Positions 42,182-49,733 of a stretch of 64,000 nucleotides of DNA are shown one piece after another (within the stretch, counting starts at the first letter, position 1; each line of letters starts with the position of its first letter). This DNA comes from JALZAI01 sp038212215 (GTDB lineage Bacteria > Actinomycetota > Actinomycetes > Mycobacteriales > Jatrophihabitantaceae). The stretch spans positions 62,001 through 126,000 of the forward strand of contig JBBQUT010000009.1 of the NCBI GenBank assembly GCA_038212215.1, written 5' to 3'. Below the pieces are notes generated by a model that searched no databases, had not been told where the DNA came from, and saw only the letters and a list, made by a program, of their open reading frames with translations. Position numbers and translations under genes: made by a program.

Positions 42182-43261
42182 GTGACGCCTCTGACACCTC
42201 GCCGCCGCGCCGTGGCGTCTGTGGTGCTGCTGTTCCCGACCGGCTGGTTCTGGATCGAGGTCGCCGCTCACAACGCCTACAGCCTGCTGGACTACTACCA
42301 GCACGGCTTCCCGTATTGCGGGGGCAGCTGGCAGCAGTTCGGCAACTCGTGCGACGCAATTGGCTACAGTCCGACGCTCGCGTGGGTCGAGCTCTTCGCC
42401 GTCACCCTCTTTGCCTTTGCCATCGCGTACGCGCTGGCGCGCTGGGTGGTGCGGCCGATCGCCGAGATCGCCACCATCGTGGCCCGGTTCGGGCCGAACG
42501 CGCTCGGCCTGCGGCTGCGCTCACACGGCTCGAAGGAGGAGACGCGCCAACTCTCAGACGCCGTCGACGCCATGCTCGATCGCCTCGCCGAAGGCTACGA
42601 GGCTCAACGTCGCTTCGCCTCCACCGCCTCGCACGAATTACGCACTCCGCTCGCCACCCAGCGAGCGCTGATCGAGGTGAGCCTGTCCGCTGCGCTCACC
42701 GACGATCAGCTCGAACTGCTGCGTCGGCAACTGCTAGCGACGAATGAGCGAAATGAGAAGCTGGTGGACGGCCTGCTCACCCTCGCTGAAACTGACCGCG
42801 GCCTGATGACAACGACGCCGCTGCGCCTTGATCGCATCGTCGGCGAGGTGGTCGAACTCCACCGCTCGACAGCGAAGGAGCGCGATCTCGACCTGAGCGC
42901 AGTGCTCGCGCCGGCCACCGTGCTCGGCGAAGAACCGCTACTCGAGCGACTCGTTGCAAATCTCGTCTCGAACGCCATCAAGTACAACAAGCCCGGCGGA
43001 TCAGTGGTCGTTCAGGTCAGTCAGAACTGCGCTTTGTGCATCTCCAACACCGGACCGACCGTGGCGCCTGAGCTGGTGCCCGGCCTGTTCGAACCGTTCC
43101 GCCGGCTCAGCGGCGAGCGACTCGACTACCACGGTGGAGTCGGTCTCGGACTCACCGTTGCGCGCTCGATCGTCGCGGCCCACGGCGGTGCCATCACCGC
43201 ACACGCCAATCCCGAGGGCGGCGGACTGACCGTCGACGTAGAGCTCAGGCAACCCGTATAG
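42182..43261 (+). CDS. Sensor histidine kinase
   Basis: A 359-residue membrane kinase. Two helices (about 11-28 and 66-88) flank a short extracytoplasmic loop of about 35 residues with two Cys (YCGG and NSCD, Cys46 and Cys57) that may be a disulfide. HAMP-like segment RPIAEIATIV, H-box SHELRTPL (phospho-acceptor His151), N-box LVSNAIKYN and G-box GVGLGLTVARSIV. GTG start. The small sensor loop next to the D,D-carboxypeptidase gene suggests it senses cell-wall state; that is inference. Confidence 0.9.
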   Translation: MTPLTPRRRAVASVVLLFPTGWFWIEVAAHNAYSLLDYYQHGFPYCGGSWQQFGNSCDAIGYSPTLAWVELFAVTLFAFAIAYALARWVVRPIAEIATIVARFGPNALGLRLRSHGSKEETRQLSDAVDAMLDRLAEGYEAQRRFASTASHELRTPLATQRALIEVSLSAALTDDQLELLRRQLLATNERNEKLVDGLLTLAETDRGLMTTTPLRLDRIVGEVVELHRSTAKERDLDLSAVLAPATVLGEEPLLERLVANLVSNAIKYNKPGGSVVVQVSQNCALCISNTGPTVAPELVPGLFEPFRRLSGERLDYHGGVGLGLTVARSIVAAHGGAITAHANPEGGGLTVDVELRQPV

Positions 43262-43345
43262 CGCCTCCAGCGATCCTGGATGGCGCGTGTGACCTCGCCA
43301 CGATCCCGCGCTGATTCCGGCGGAGGCGGGGGTGTCCGGCCCGCA

Positions 43346-43370
43346 TCGATCCGCGCGGTGCGTGGATCGA
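43346..43370. terminator. Strong stem-loop between convergent genes
   Basis: TCGATCCGCGC and GCGTGGATCGA form an 11-bp stem (one G-U pair) with a GGT loop. It is in the 186-bp gap between the kinase gene and the YcnI gene, which converge, so it fits a bidirectional terminator. There is no U-tract, as is common in high-GC actinobacteria. Confidence 0.5.
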
Positions 43371-43447
43371 GGTCACGAACACCTCGGGCCCCGCTCTCGC
43401 TGCTGACGCGAAGTCACGGTCGCACTTCGTGTCGGGTGTTGCCACGA

Positions 43448-44242
43448 TCAATCGCGCGGAGCGGGTGTCGGCGAGGCGGTGCCGCGCATCCGCGTCAGCA
43501 CCAGGGCGATCGCGGCCAAGCCGGGCAACAATCCGAGCGCCCCGAGGATGATCCCGGTCGTCGCTGCTCCCTTGCTCGCCGCGTCGGTCGTCGTCGCCGC
43601 GGGTTTCGCGCCGACCGACGGTGTGCTGCTGGCCGGTGTGCTGCTGGCGCGTGTGCTGCTGGCGGGTGTGCTGCTGGCTGGTGTGCTGCCGGCTGGGCTC
43701 AGGTGCAGCGTCGGCGCGGGGAACTCGGGGTCGGTCGTGCTTCCGGGTGCGGCAACCTGAATCCAGGAGACGTCCTTGCCGTCGGAGTAGTGCTGCACCG
43801 CCTTGAACGTCAGGTCGGAGACGTTGTCGGGCAGCTTGCCGCCGATGATCGTGAACTCGCCGAAGAAACCCGGCTTGATCCCTGCCCCGGTGGCGGCGGT
43901 CCAGTCGACCTCGGACACCACTTGGGCGATGTCCCCGTCATCGGTGTGGATCGGCTTGGCGAGCTTGGACTGCGTGATTGTCGCCGTCCACCCTGGTTGG
44001 GGTGCGACGAGAACGCCCGCGATCGGCGTGGCTGTGGGCAGTTGGAGCTTCAGCCCGATCGTGCTCGCGGTGTCGCTTTCGTCAGGGACGCGGAGGGTGA
44101 TGACGGCATCGCTCGCGCCGGCGGTGACGCCAGGGGCGGCGACCGTCACGTGCGCAGACGCGGCACCCGCAAACCACAACAGCGTGAACGCGGCTCCGAC
44201 GAGCAGTGCCGTCATTCGCGTTGCATGAGTGAATGGTTTCAT
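43448..44242 (-). CDS. YcnI family copper-binding protein (DUF1775)
   Basis: A 264-residue exported protein. Signal peptide ending GAASA|HVTVAAP, so the mature protein starts with the His that, in the family, binds copper. The DUF1775 domain (about 31-170) holds the usual aromatic and Asp/Glu residues (AVQHYSDGKDVSWIQVA). A Ser/Thr/Pro/Ala repeat linker and a C-terminal helix (GIILGALGLLPGLAAIALVLTRM) anchor it outside the membrane. ATG at 44242 follows GGGAGGG. Its usual partners CopC/CopD are not adjacent. Confidence 0.88.
   Translation of the reverse strand: MKPFTHATRMTALLVGAAFTLLWFAGAASAHVTVAAPGVTAGASDAVITLRVPDESDTASTIGLKLQLPTATPIAGVLVAPQPGWTATITQSKLAKPIHTDDGDIAQVVSEVDWTAATGAGIKPGFFGEFTIIGGKLPDNVSDLTFKAVQHYSDGKDVSWIQVAAPGSTTDPEFPAPTLHLSPAGSTPASSTPASSTRASSTPASSTPSVGAKPAATTTDAASKGAATTGIILGALGLLPGLAAIALVLTRMRGTASPTPAPRD
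43621..43695. repeat. Five 15-bp tandem repeats inside the YcnI gene
   Basis: Five near-identical 15-bp units (GTGTGCTGCTGGCCG and variants, plus-strand reading) encode a tandem pentapeptide (S-T-P-A-S type) in the linker of the YcnI protein. Such in-frame repeats change copy number by slippage, which would vary the spacer length without breaking the frame. Confidence 0.85.
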
Positions 44243-44352
44243 TTGGCCCTCCCTGGGCAATTGTCGGGCGCTCACAACCACCTGGTCACGCAGGCAGCTT
44301 CGTCCCGGCTTTTGGTTCCAGGTACGCCACCGCTACCACTTCGAGCGGCGGG

Positions 44353-45546
44353 CTAGCTTCCGTTAGCGGATCGTGGTACCAGGTCGGCGGACCATTTCTG
44401 TTCGATGCCGGCGATACGCCAGACGGCGATGGCGATGATCCAGGAAAGGAAGAACAGTCCGACGATGCCGTATCCGGCGTAGTCGAGGTTGATGTTGGCG
44501 ATCGCGGCTAGCGGCCCGGAGGTGATATTGGCCTGGTCGGCGAGCACACCGACGAGTTCGATGGTGCCGATGATAAGGGCGACGGCGACCGAGATGGCCG
44601 TGATGGTGATGTTGTAGAAGACCTTGCGGACCGGCTTGGCGAAAGCCCAGCCGTAGGCGGCGTTCATGAAGACGCCATCGGCGGTGTCCATCAGGCACAT
44701 GCCCGCGGCGAAGAGGATGGGGAGCACAAGGATGATGTAGAAGGGCAGGTTGAACGCCGCCACGCCGCCGGCCAGCACAAGCAGGCCGACCTCGGTGGCA
44801 GTGTCGAAACCGAGGCCGAACAACACACCGATCGGGTAGATGTGCCACGCCTTGCGCACGGACTTGGTCAGCCCGCCGAGGAACCGGTTCATGAATCCGC
44901 GCTTGTTGAGTTGGTCTTCGAGTTCCTGCTCGTCGTAGACGCCGGTGCGCATCTCGCGAAACACCTTGAAGATGCCGAGCAGCACGACCAGGTTCAGGAT
45001 GCCGAGAATCCACAGGAACACGCCCGACACCGAGGCACCGATGACGCCAGTGATCGAGTGCAAGCTGGAGTTGCCGTTCTCGACCTGCCCGGCCAGCGTC
45101 TTCACGCCCACCGAGAGCAGGAAGGCGAGCAGGAACACGATCGTCGAGTGGCCCAGGGAGAACCAGAACCCGACCGAGAGCGGCTTGCGAATCTGTTCCG
45201 AAGGCGTTCCGCTCGCTTGCTTCTCGGCGTTGTCTGCCAACAGCTTGCGGGTGGCGTTGTCCACGGCTGCGATGTGGTCGGCGTCGAAGGCGTGCCGCAG
45301 GCCGAAGGTATAGGCGAGCACGCCGACCCCGATGTTGAACACCGGGTGGTCCCCGCCCAGGTGATAGTGGTGGGGCGCGACGAGGCCGAACAGGATGCCG
45401 AAACCGATCACGTGCAGCAGCACGATGAAAGAGATCATCCCGGTCAGCGCGCGCCAGTCGCGGCGGGTGAGCGTCCTGCGGAACTGGGTGATCCGGCGGC
45501 CAGGCGTGAATGAGTCGCTCGCGGCGGTGCGGGTTTCGGTGCTCAT
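44353..45546 (-). CDS. nicT: NiCoT-family nickel/cobalt permease (HoxN/NixA type)
   Basis: A 397-residue, eight-helix permease. The signature RHAFDADHIAAVDN (about 84-97) and the second motif LGFDTATEVGLL (about 245-256) bind Ni2+/Co2+ during uptake. A cytoplasmic charged loop lies between helices 4 and 5. It should feed nickel enzymes (hydrogenase, urease, Ni-SOD) or cobalamin synthesis, but none of these is encoded here. A Nur-like operator lies about 70 bp upstream. ATG at 45546. Confidence 0.92.
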   Translation of the reverse strand: MSTETRTAASDSFTPGRRITQFRRTLTRRDWRALTGMISFIVLLHVIGFGILFGLVAPHHYHLGGDHPVFNIGVGVLAYTFGLRHAFDADHIAAVDNATRKLLADNAEKQASGTPSEQIRKPLSVGFWFSLGHSTIVFLLAFLLSVGVKTLAGQVENGNSSLHSITGVIGASVSGVFLWILGILNLVVLLGIFKVFREMRTGVYDEQELEDQLNKRGFMNRFLGGLTKSVRKAWHIYPIGVLFGLGFDTATEVGLLVLAGGVAAFNLPFYIILVLPILFAAGMCLMDTADGVFMNAAYGWAFAKPVRKVFYNITITAISVAVALIIGTIELVGVLADQANITSGPLAAIANINLDYAGYGIVGLFFLSWIIAIAVWRIAGIEQKWSADLVPRSANGS

Positions 45547-45753
45547 GACAATCTCCGGGAACTCGGCCGTGCCAGCGGAAGCAGGCTGAACGTAAACCTG
45601 CGACTAGCGTTATCGCAAGTAGTTCGCAATAAGTTGCGCCGCCGGTTCCCACGTGCAGAAAGGTGTCGTTGGCCGCATCCGACGGCCGTACTGCTGGCGG
45701 CTTCCTCGTCATCACCCAACTCGACCAGACCAGCTCGTACTGGTTGCTACTCA
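45547..45753. other. Gene-free upstream region of nicT
   Basis: Apart from the Nur-like site at 45613-45638 I see no gene here. Short open frames occur on both strands but have no recognisable protein content. It should contain the nicT promoter. Confidence 0.5.
45613..45638 (-). promoter_or_regulatory. Candidate Nur (nickel uptake regulator) operator
   Basis: On the plus strand TCGCAA-GTAGT-TCGCAA, followed by TTGCG; on the minus (gene) strand TTGCGA-N5-TTGCGA. Nur of Streptomyces binds tTGCaa-N5-ttGCAA boxes upstream of nickel uptake genes. The arms are direct repeats here rather than the mostly symmetric TTGCAA, so binding is plausible, not certain. Lies about 67-92 bp upstream of the nicT ATG. 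Confidence 0.5.
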
Positions 45754-46041
45754 TCACGAGCGGCGTTGCTCGGCCTCCGAGCGCGGTGCGTGCTTCGGGC
45801 CTCGCGTCGAGAACGTCGCCTGTTGTTCCGGCTCGATCATGGTCAGCGGGCGGCTGTGCTCGTCCCGGAAGCGCCGGGCCAGAGCCGCGAGTTCCGTCTC
45901 GATGTCGGCGCGGCGCGATGACCACGCCCGCAGCAACTCCGGCGGGAGTTCGAGGATCTCGCTGACCTCTCGCCTGCCCTCGAACGCGTCGCCGCGCTCG
46001 GCGAACCGAACCCCGACCCGCTCGATCAGCCGGGCTTCCCG
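45754..46041 (-). pseudogene. Remnant of a MobF/TrwC-type conjugative relaxase
   Basis: An in-frame stretch of about 95 residues on the minus strand (ARLIERVGVRFAERGD, then EILELPPELLRAWSSRRADI, ending QATFSTRGPKHAPRSEAEQR) matches the segment just after the relaxase domain of TrwC/TraA proteins. The catalytic Tyr and three-His parts upstream and the helicase downstream are missing, and two stop codons follow. The ORF continues upstream to 46269 but that part looks unrelated. It marks an old integrated plasmid or conjugative element. Confidence 0.6.
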
Positions 46042-46168
46042 AGATGATCTTTTCTGTTGGCGCTGGCATGTATCCCAACCGGTGCCGGTTCCTCCCGGCG
46101 CTCGCTCGCTTGCCGAGAAAGTTTGGCCTGCGGTGTGAGATCGACCGTGTCCCGCACCATTACTGGGT

Positions 46169-47320
46169 ATGAGGGGTTCCAGTAGCGAGCACGAGCGGTT
46201 CGCCGCGATGTATCGCGAGCTGTCACCGCGCGTGTATGCGTTCGTACGACGACGAGCGGACACCAGCACGGCTCAAGAGGTGGTGGCGGACACCTTCTTG
46301 GTGGCGTGGCGCCGCTTCGCTGCTGTGCCCGATGATCCGCTGCCGTGGTTGCTCGTGGTCGCTCGCAACACCCTCTTGGATCGGAGCAGGCGTGCCCGAC
46401 GTCAGGGCAACTTGACTGACAGGGTCGCAAGCCTTGAGCGCTCCGCAGGGCATGGGGCGGGCGCCGACTCCCGATTGTTGGAGCGCGAACAGATGATCAC
46501 CGCGCTCGCTGAACTCACCGATCTCGAGCGTGAAGCCCTGCTCATGGTTGCGTGGGACGGACTGACCAGCACTCAGGCGGCGCAGGTCGCCAACTGCAGT
46601 CTGCGGGCCTTCGAGGTCCGCTTGTCCCGAGGTCGCGCCCGGTTGAGTCGCGCAATGCAGAGTTCGTCGGCAGACCCGCCGAGCTGGGACATCCTTCAAT
46701 CCGTTTCCTACGCGCAGCGCCGCAGCACGCAGCGCCGGCGGAGCGAGCCCGGATCGGAGCAGGTCGCCAATTACGGTGAAGCGGTTGACGTTGCCGCGGT
46801 TGTCGCCGCTGGGATGGGCGTCGATGTAGTTTGCGAGTTGGCCCGGATCGGTCGGGAGCTGGGCGAGTTCTGGCGCGGAAGCGTCTGCGTAGTCGAAGAC
46901 ACCGCCAGAGCTCAAAACGTGCTCGTGTTTGGCGAGGCAGGATTGGCCGCCATCGAGAGCCACTGTCCGCCACACCGTTCCGTCAGGCGCGGTCCACGTT
47001 TCGCCCGTGCCCAGCGACAGGTTGCGCACCCGAGTTTCGCCGGGCAGAAGGGGTGTCTGCGCCTCGCCATCGGACATGGTCTGTTCACTGTCCTCGAGGA
47101 CATAGGCGAATTCGTCGGGAGCTACCGAGCCACCCGCGTGTCCCGCGATCACGGAGAGCGTGTTCAGCGTCGCTGCTGCGGCGGCGTCAGGACCACCTGG
47201 ACTGCCAGTGGGAAGCAGGAGGCCGACCGCAACCGCAGCCGCTGCGGCGCAGGCGGCCAGCGCGCTGAGCTTTCCCCACTGCCGTCCAGTCGACTGCTTG
47301 GACTTCAGGGGAGCCGGTGA
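46169..47320 (+). CDS. ECF-type RNA polymerase sigma factor with read-through C terminus
   Basis: Residues 1-170 are a complete ECF sigma factor: region 2 (FAAMYRELSPRVYAFVRRR...AQEVVADTFLVAWRRF) and region 4 (LTDLEREALLMVAWDGLTSTQAAQVANCSLRAFEVRLSRGRARL). After about SSADPPSW (base 46690) the frame stays open to 47320, but the protein there is the mirror of the facing gene and has no sigma character. The true functional protein is about 170 residues. The paired anti-sigma-like gene is on the other strand, not downstream as usual. The ATG at 46169 may be followed by a later start at M13. Confidence 0.75.
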   Translation: MRGSSSEHERFAAMYRELSPRVYAFVRRRADTSTAQEVVADTFLVAWRRFAAVPDDPLPWLLVVARNTLLDRSRRARRQGNLTDRVASLERSAGHGAGADSRLLEREQMITALAELTDLEREALLMVAWDGLTSTQAAQVANCSLRAFEVRLSRGRARLSRAMQSSSADPPSWDILQSVSYAQRRSTQRRRSEPGSEQVANYGEAVDVAAVVAAGMGVDVVCELARIGRELGEFWRGSVCVVEDTARAQNVLVFGEAGLAAIESHCPPHRSVRRGPRFARAQRQVAHPSFAGQKGCLRLAIGHGLFTVLEDIGEFVGSYRATRVSRDHGERVQRRCCGGVRTTWTASGKQEADRNRSRCGAGGQRAELSPLPSSRLLGLQGSR

Positions 47321-47461
47321 GGAACTTGCGAGGATCTCGGTTAGGGTGTCGGCCCGCTGCGCAGGGCCCCATTCGTCATCGAAGTGGGTGATCTCCGGGC
47401 GAAACAACATCAACGTCGCAACGTCGGTGCCGGGAATCTGGTGTTCGGCCATGTCTGTCAC
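46223..47461 (-). CDS. CU044_5270-family (anti-sigma-like) protein, C terminus lost
   Basis: The first 260 or so residues fit the CU044_5270 family that accompanies ECF sigma genes: a cytoplasmic part of about 60 residues, one membrane helix (LSALAACAAAAAVAVGLLLPTG), then an outer domain with ETWTAPDGTVWRTVAL and LPTDPGQLANYIDAH, GDLLRSGLAPPALRAAALRV. From about DVPARRVC (base 46690 downward) the sequence is the mirror of the sigma gene and the last roughly 80 residues of the family are missing. A rearrangement joined the two facing genes. GTG 47461 or ATG 47452 start. Confidence 0.7.
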   Translation of the reverse strand: MTDMAEHQIPGTDVATLMLFRPEITHFDDEWGPAQRADTLTEILASSSPAPLKSKQSTGRQWGKLSALAACAAAAAVAVGLLLPTGSPGGPDAAAAATLNTLSVIAGHAGGSVAPDEFAYVLEDSEQTMSDGEAQTPLLPGETRVRNLSLGTGETWTAPDGTVWRTVALDGGQSCLAKHEHVLSSGGVFDYADASAPELAQLPTDPGQLANYIDAHPSGDNRGNVNRFTVIGDLLRSGLAPPALRAAALRVGNGLKDVPARRVCRRTLHCATQPGATSGQADLEGPQTAVGDLRRLSAGQSVPRNHEQGFTLEIGEFSERGDHLFALQQSGVGARPMPCGALKACDPVSQVALTSGTPAPIQEGVASDHEQPRQRIIGHSSEAAPRHQEGVRHHLLSRAGVRSSSYERIHAR

Positions 47462-47904
47462 CTGGACCTTTTTGCAGCGACACCCATCGGGGTGGCTCGT
47501 CTTCCGGCTCGGTGATGGCGTGATTGTCTGCCCGGATCAGGTGGGCGCGCCACCCCGCTTTTCTCGTCTTGCGCGCTTGCTGCAGCGGGTCATCGACCGT
47601 CAGCTCACCGTCCCCCTTCCGCTCCCCCGCCGTGCACCGATTGAGCTGGAGCGTCAACGCCGGGCGTCCGGGCCTTCTCGGCGATGTCACGGTGAACACT
47701 CGAGATTGTGCGGCGGTGACCACCAGGAGCGCAGGCCCCGCTTCTTCATCACATCGAGGTCGTGCTCGCGCGTCAGTTGTGATCGAGTAATGCTTCGCGA
47801 GTCGGTGACGCAACAGATTCCTTGTCCGCTTCAAGCACCGCGCGCCGACGCCGCACCCGCGACCCCGGTGATCTCGAAAAGATCAACGACGGGCGTGGTG
47901 CCAG
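47462..47904. other. About 440 bp without a recognisable gene
   Basis: One minus-strand frame (47376-47834) contains a stretch, TVDDPLQQARKTRKAGWRAHLIRADNH..., that looks more protein-like than chance, but it overlaps the CU044_5270 start and I cannot place it in a family. It may be another fragment of the same disturbed region. Small hairpin CACCC-ATCG-GGGTG near 47482. I see nothing else. Confidence 0.4.
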
Positions 47905-48969
47905 TCAGTCGAGCGGTTGTGACTCGACGTCACTGGGCACCGCCGATTTGTCTGCCCAGTTCGCTCTGTTCATCCGGGACGGCTGGACGCGGGGAGGCTC
48001 GCCCTCCTGCTTGGGGAAGTTCGGCGGATACGGCGCATCCCCCAAACCCCGGTCGCGCTCGTCCCGGTCGGCCCACTCCAAGAGCGGCTCGATCGACCAC
48101 ACCGCGCCGTCGATTCCGGCGTGCAGGTCACCGAGCTCGGCGAACCGGGCAGGCATCGTGGCGATCGTGAAGTCACTCATCTCCACGTCCAGGAACTCCG
48201 CCCAGGTCACCGGAGCCGACACCGGCCCGTGCGGCATGCCGCGCACCGAATACGCAGCAGCAATGGTGCGGTCCTTGGCATTCTGGTTGTAGTCGATGAA
48301 AATCTTCGAGCCGCGTTCCTCTTTCCACCAAGCTGTTGTGACCTGGTTCGGGATGCGCCGCTCGACCTCGCGCGCGAACGCCAGCGCGGCCCGGCGCACC
48401 TCCCGGAATCCGAAGCGCGCCTCGATGCGCACGTAAACATGCAAGCCTCTGCTGCCGGAGGTTTTCAACCAGCCCTGCGCGCCGAGTTCGGTGAGCACCT
48501 CGTGCACCACGAGCGCCACCTGCTTGGCCTCGGCGAGGCCGGTGCCCGGCTGCGGATCGAGATCGATACGCAACTCGTCGGGACGCTCGACGTCCGCACG
48601 CCGGGTGTGCCACGGGTGGAACTCGACCGTCGACATCTGCACCGCCCATGCGACCGAGGCCAGTTCGGTGACACACAGCTCGTCGGCGGTGCGGCCGGAC
48701 GGGAAGCTCACCTCCGCTGTCTGGACCCACTCGGGCGCACCCTTCGGCAAGCGCTTCTGGTAAATCTTCTCCCCCCCAACTCCTTCCGGATAGCGGTGCA
48801 GCATGCAGGGGCGCTCACGCAGCGCCCGCACGATGCCGTCGCCTACCGACAGGTAATAGTGGACGAGATCGAGCTTGGTTTCCCCGCGTGTGGGGAAGTA
48901 GACGCGATCCGGATTGCTGACCCGCACGTTACGTCCGCCGATCTCCAACTCCACAGCGGGCGAGGCCAT
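47905..48969 (-). CDS. LigD polymerase-domain-like protein (AEP, NHEJ type)
   Basis: A 354-residue archaeo-eukaryotic primase-type polymerase of the LigD-Pol/PrimPol-C group (Rv3730c-like), which adds ribo- or deoxynucleotides during end joining or gap repair. Marks: the start NPDRVYFPTRGETKLDLVHYYL, the metal site RIDLDPQPGTG (two Asp), the TSGSRGLHVYVRI segment with His, and WWKEERGSKIFIDYNQNAKDRT. No ligase or nuclease domain is fused. The matching ligase LigC is at 29131-30210. ATG at 48969; divergent from a small membrane protein gene with a 32-bp gap. Confidence 0.93.
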   Translation of the reverse strand: MASPAVELEIGGRNVRVSNPDRVYFPTRGETKLDLVHYYLSVGDGIVRALRERPCMLHRYPEGVGGEKIYQKRLPKGAPEWVQTAEVSFPSGRTADELCVTELASVAWAVQMSTVEFHPWHTRRADVERPDELRIDLDPQPGTGLAEAKQVALVVHEVLTELGAQGWLKTSGSRGLHVYVRIEARFGFREVRRAALAFAREVERRIPNQVTTAWWKEERGSKIFIDYNQNAKDRTIAAAYSVRGMPHGPVSAPVTWAEFLDVEMSDFTIATMPARFAELGDLHAGIDGAVWSIEPLLEWADRDERDRGLGDAPYPPNFPKQEGEPPRVQPSRMNRANWADKSAVPSDVESQPLD

Positions 48970-49001
48970 GCGCAGACGGTAGCGCGAACTATGGTGGACG
49001 C

Positions 49002-49256
49002 GTGCGCATCGAGGAGCAGCTCTGGGACGACGATCCCGAGCCCATTCGCGTGCCCTACGTCGACGGCGCATGGGGACGTACCGCCAATCCGAACACCGCG
49101 GACGGCGAGTTGCAGAATCTCGCTGCGTTCGGCAACGGCCTGGCCCGGCTCTCCGGCCCGCGACGGCGTGCAGCCAAGCTCGTCGTCTGGCTCATCCTCA
49201 TCGGCGTCGCGCTCACCGTCGTCTACGGCGTCGTCGGCATCGTCACGGTCTGGTAA
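49002..49256 (+). CDS. Small membrane protein, unknown function
   Basis: An 84-residue protein: a polar, acidic N-terminal half (IEEQLWDDDPEPIRVPYVDG) and one membrane helix (VVWLILIGVALTVVYGVVGIVTV) at the C terminus, so it should be membrane-tethered with the N terminus inside. GTG start at 49002. No family recognised. Followed by msrB. Confidence 0.6.
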   Translation: MRIEEQLWDDDPEPIRVPYVDGAWGRTANPNTADGELQNLAAFGNGLARLSGPRRRAAKLVVWLILIGVALTVVYGVVGIVTVW

Positions 49257-49303
49257 TGCTGTTCGCGCGCCTGCGTCATGCTCGTGGTGGGTACCGTCGG
49301 GGC

Positions 49304-49732
49304 ATGCAAACCGACGACCTCCCTACAGCCACCGTCACCAAGACGGACGAACAATGGCGGGCCGAGCTGACACCCGCCGAGTACGCCGTGCTGCGCCAGG
49401 CCGGAACTGAGCGGGCCTTTGTCGGCGAGTACACCGACAACCACCGCACGGGCGTCTACCGGTGCCGTGCGTGCGGCAGCGAGTTGTTCCGCAGCGAGAC
49501 GAAATTCGACTCGCACTGCGGCTGGCCCAGCTTCTTCACCCCGCTCGCAGGTGAACGCGTGATCGAGCGCACCGACACCGCGATGGGGATGAAGCGCACA
49601 GAGGTCCTGTGCGCCAACTGCCACAGCCACCTCGGCCACGTGTTCGAGGGCGAGGGGTACAGCACGCCGACGGACCTGCGCTACTGCATCAACTCAATCT
49701 CGCTGACGTTCGAGCAAGCGCCGTCACCCTAG
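49304..49732 (+). CDS. msrB: Peptide-methionine (R)-S-oxide reductase MsrB
   Basis: A 142-residue MsrB that repairs methionine-R-sulfoxide in proteins. Structural zinc is held by two CxxC pairs, Cys54/Cys57 (CRAC) and Cys103/Cys106 (CANC); the catalytic Cys128 lies in RYCINSISL, and GWPSFF is the family motif. Length is standard. ATG at 49304; the upstream open frame is a shadow. It converges on hemQ with a 1-bp gap. Confidence 0.95.
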   Translation: MQTDDLPTATVTKTDEQWRAELTPAEYAVLRQAGTERAFVGEYTDNHRTGVYRCRACGSELFRSETKFDSHCGWPSFFTPLAGERVIERTDTAMGMKRTEVLCANCHSHLGHVFEGEGYSTPTDLRYCINSISLTFEQAPSP

Positions 49733-49733
49733 G

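Noticed and set aside
45653..46138. Plus-strand ORF of 161 codons over the relaxase remnant
   Set aside because: It is the mirror of the minus-strand relaxase segment and shows no protein family or ribosome-binding site.
46690..47320. C-terminal half of the sigma factor ORF as a functional domain
   Set aside because: It is the complement of the facing gene; no ECF extension family is visible, so I call it read-through.
47475..47500. CACCC-ATCG-GGGTG hairpin as a terminator
   Set aside because: Short stem, no U-tract and not clearly at a gene end.
47376..47834. Minus-strand ORF of 152 codons
   Set aside because: It overlaps the start of the CU044_5270-type gene and matches no family; only a short middle stretch looks protein-like, so I kept it as a note, not a gene.
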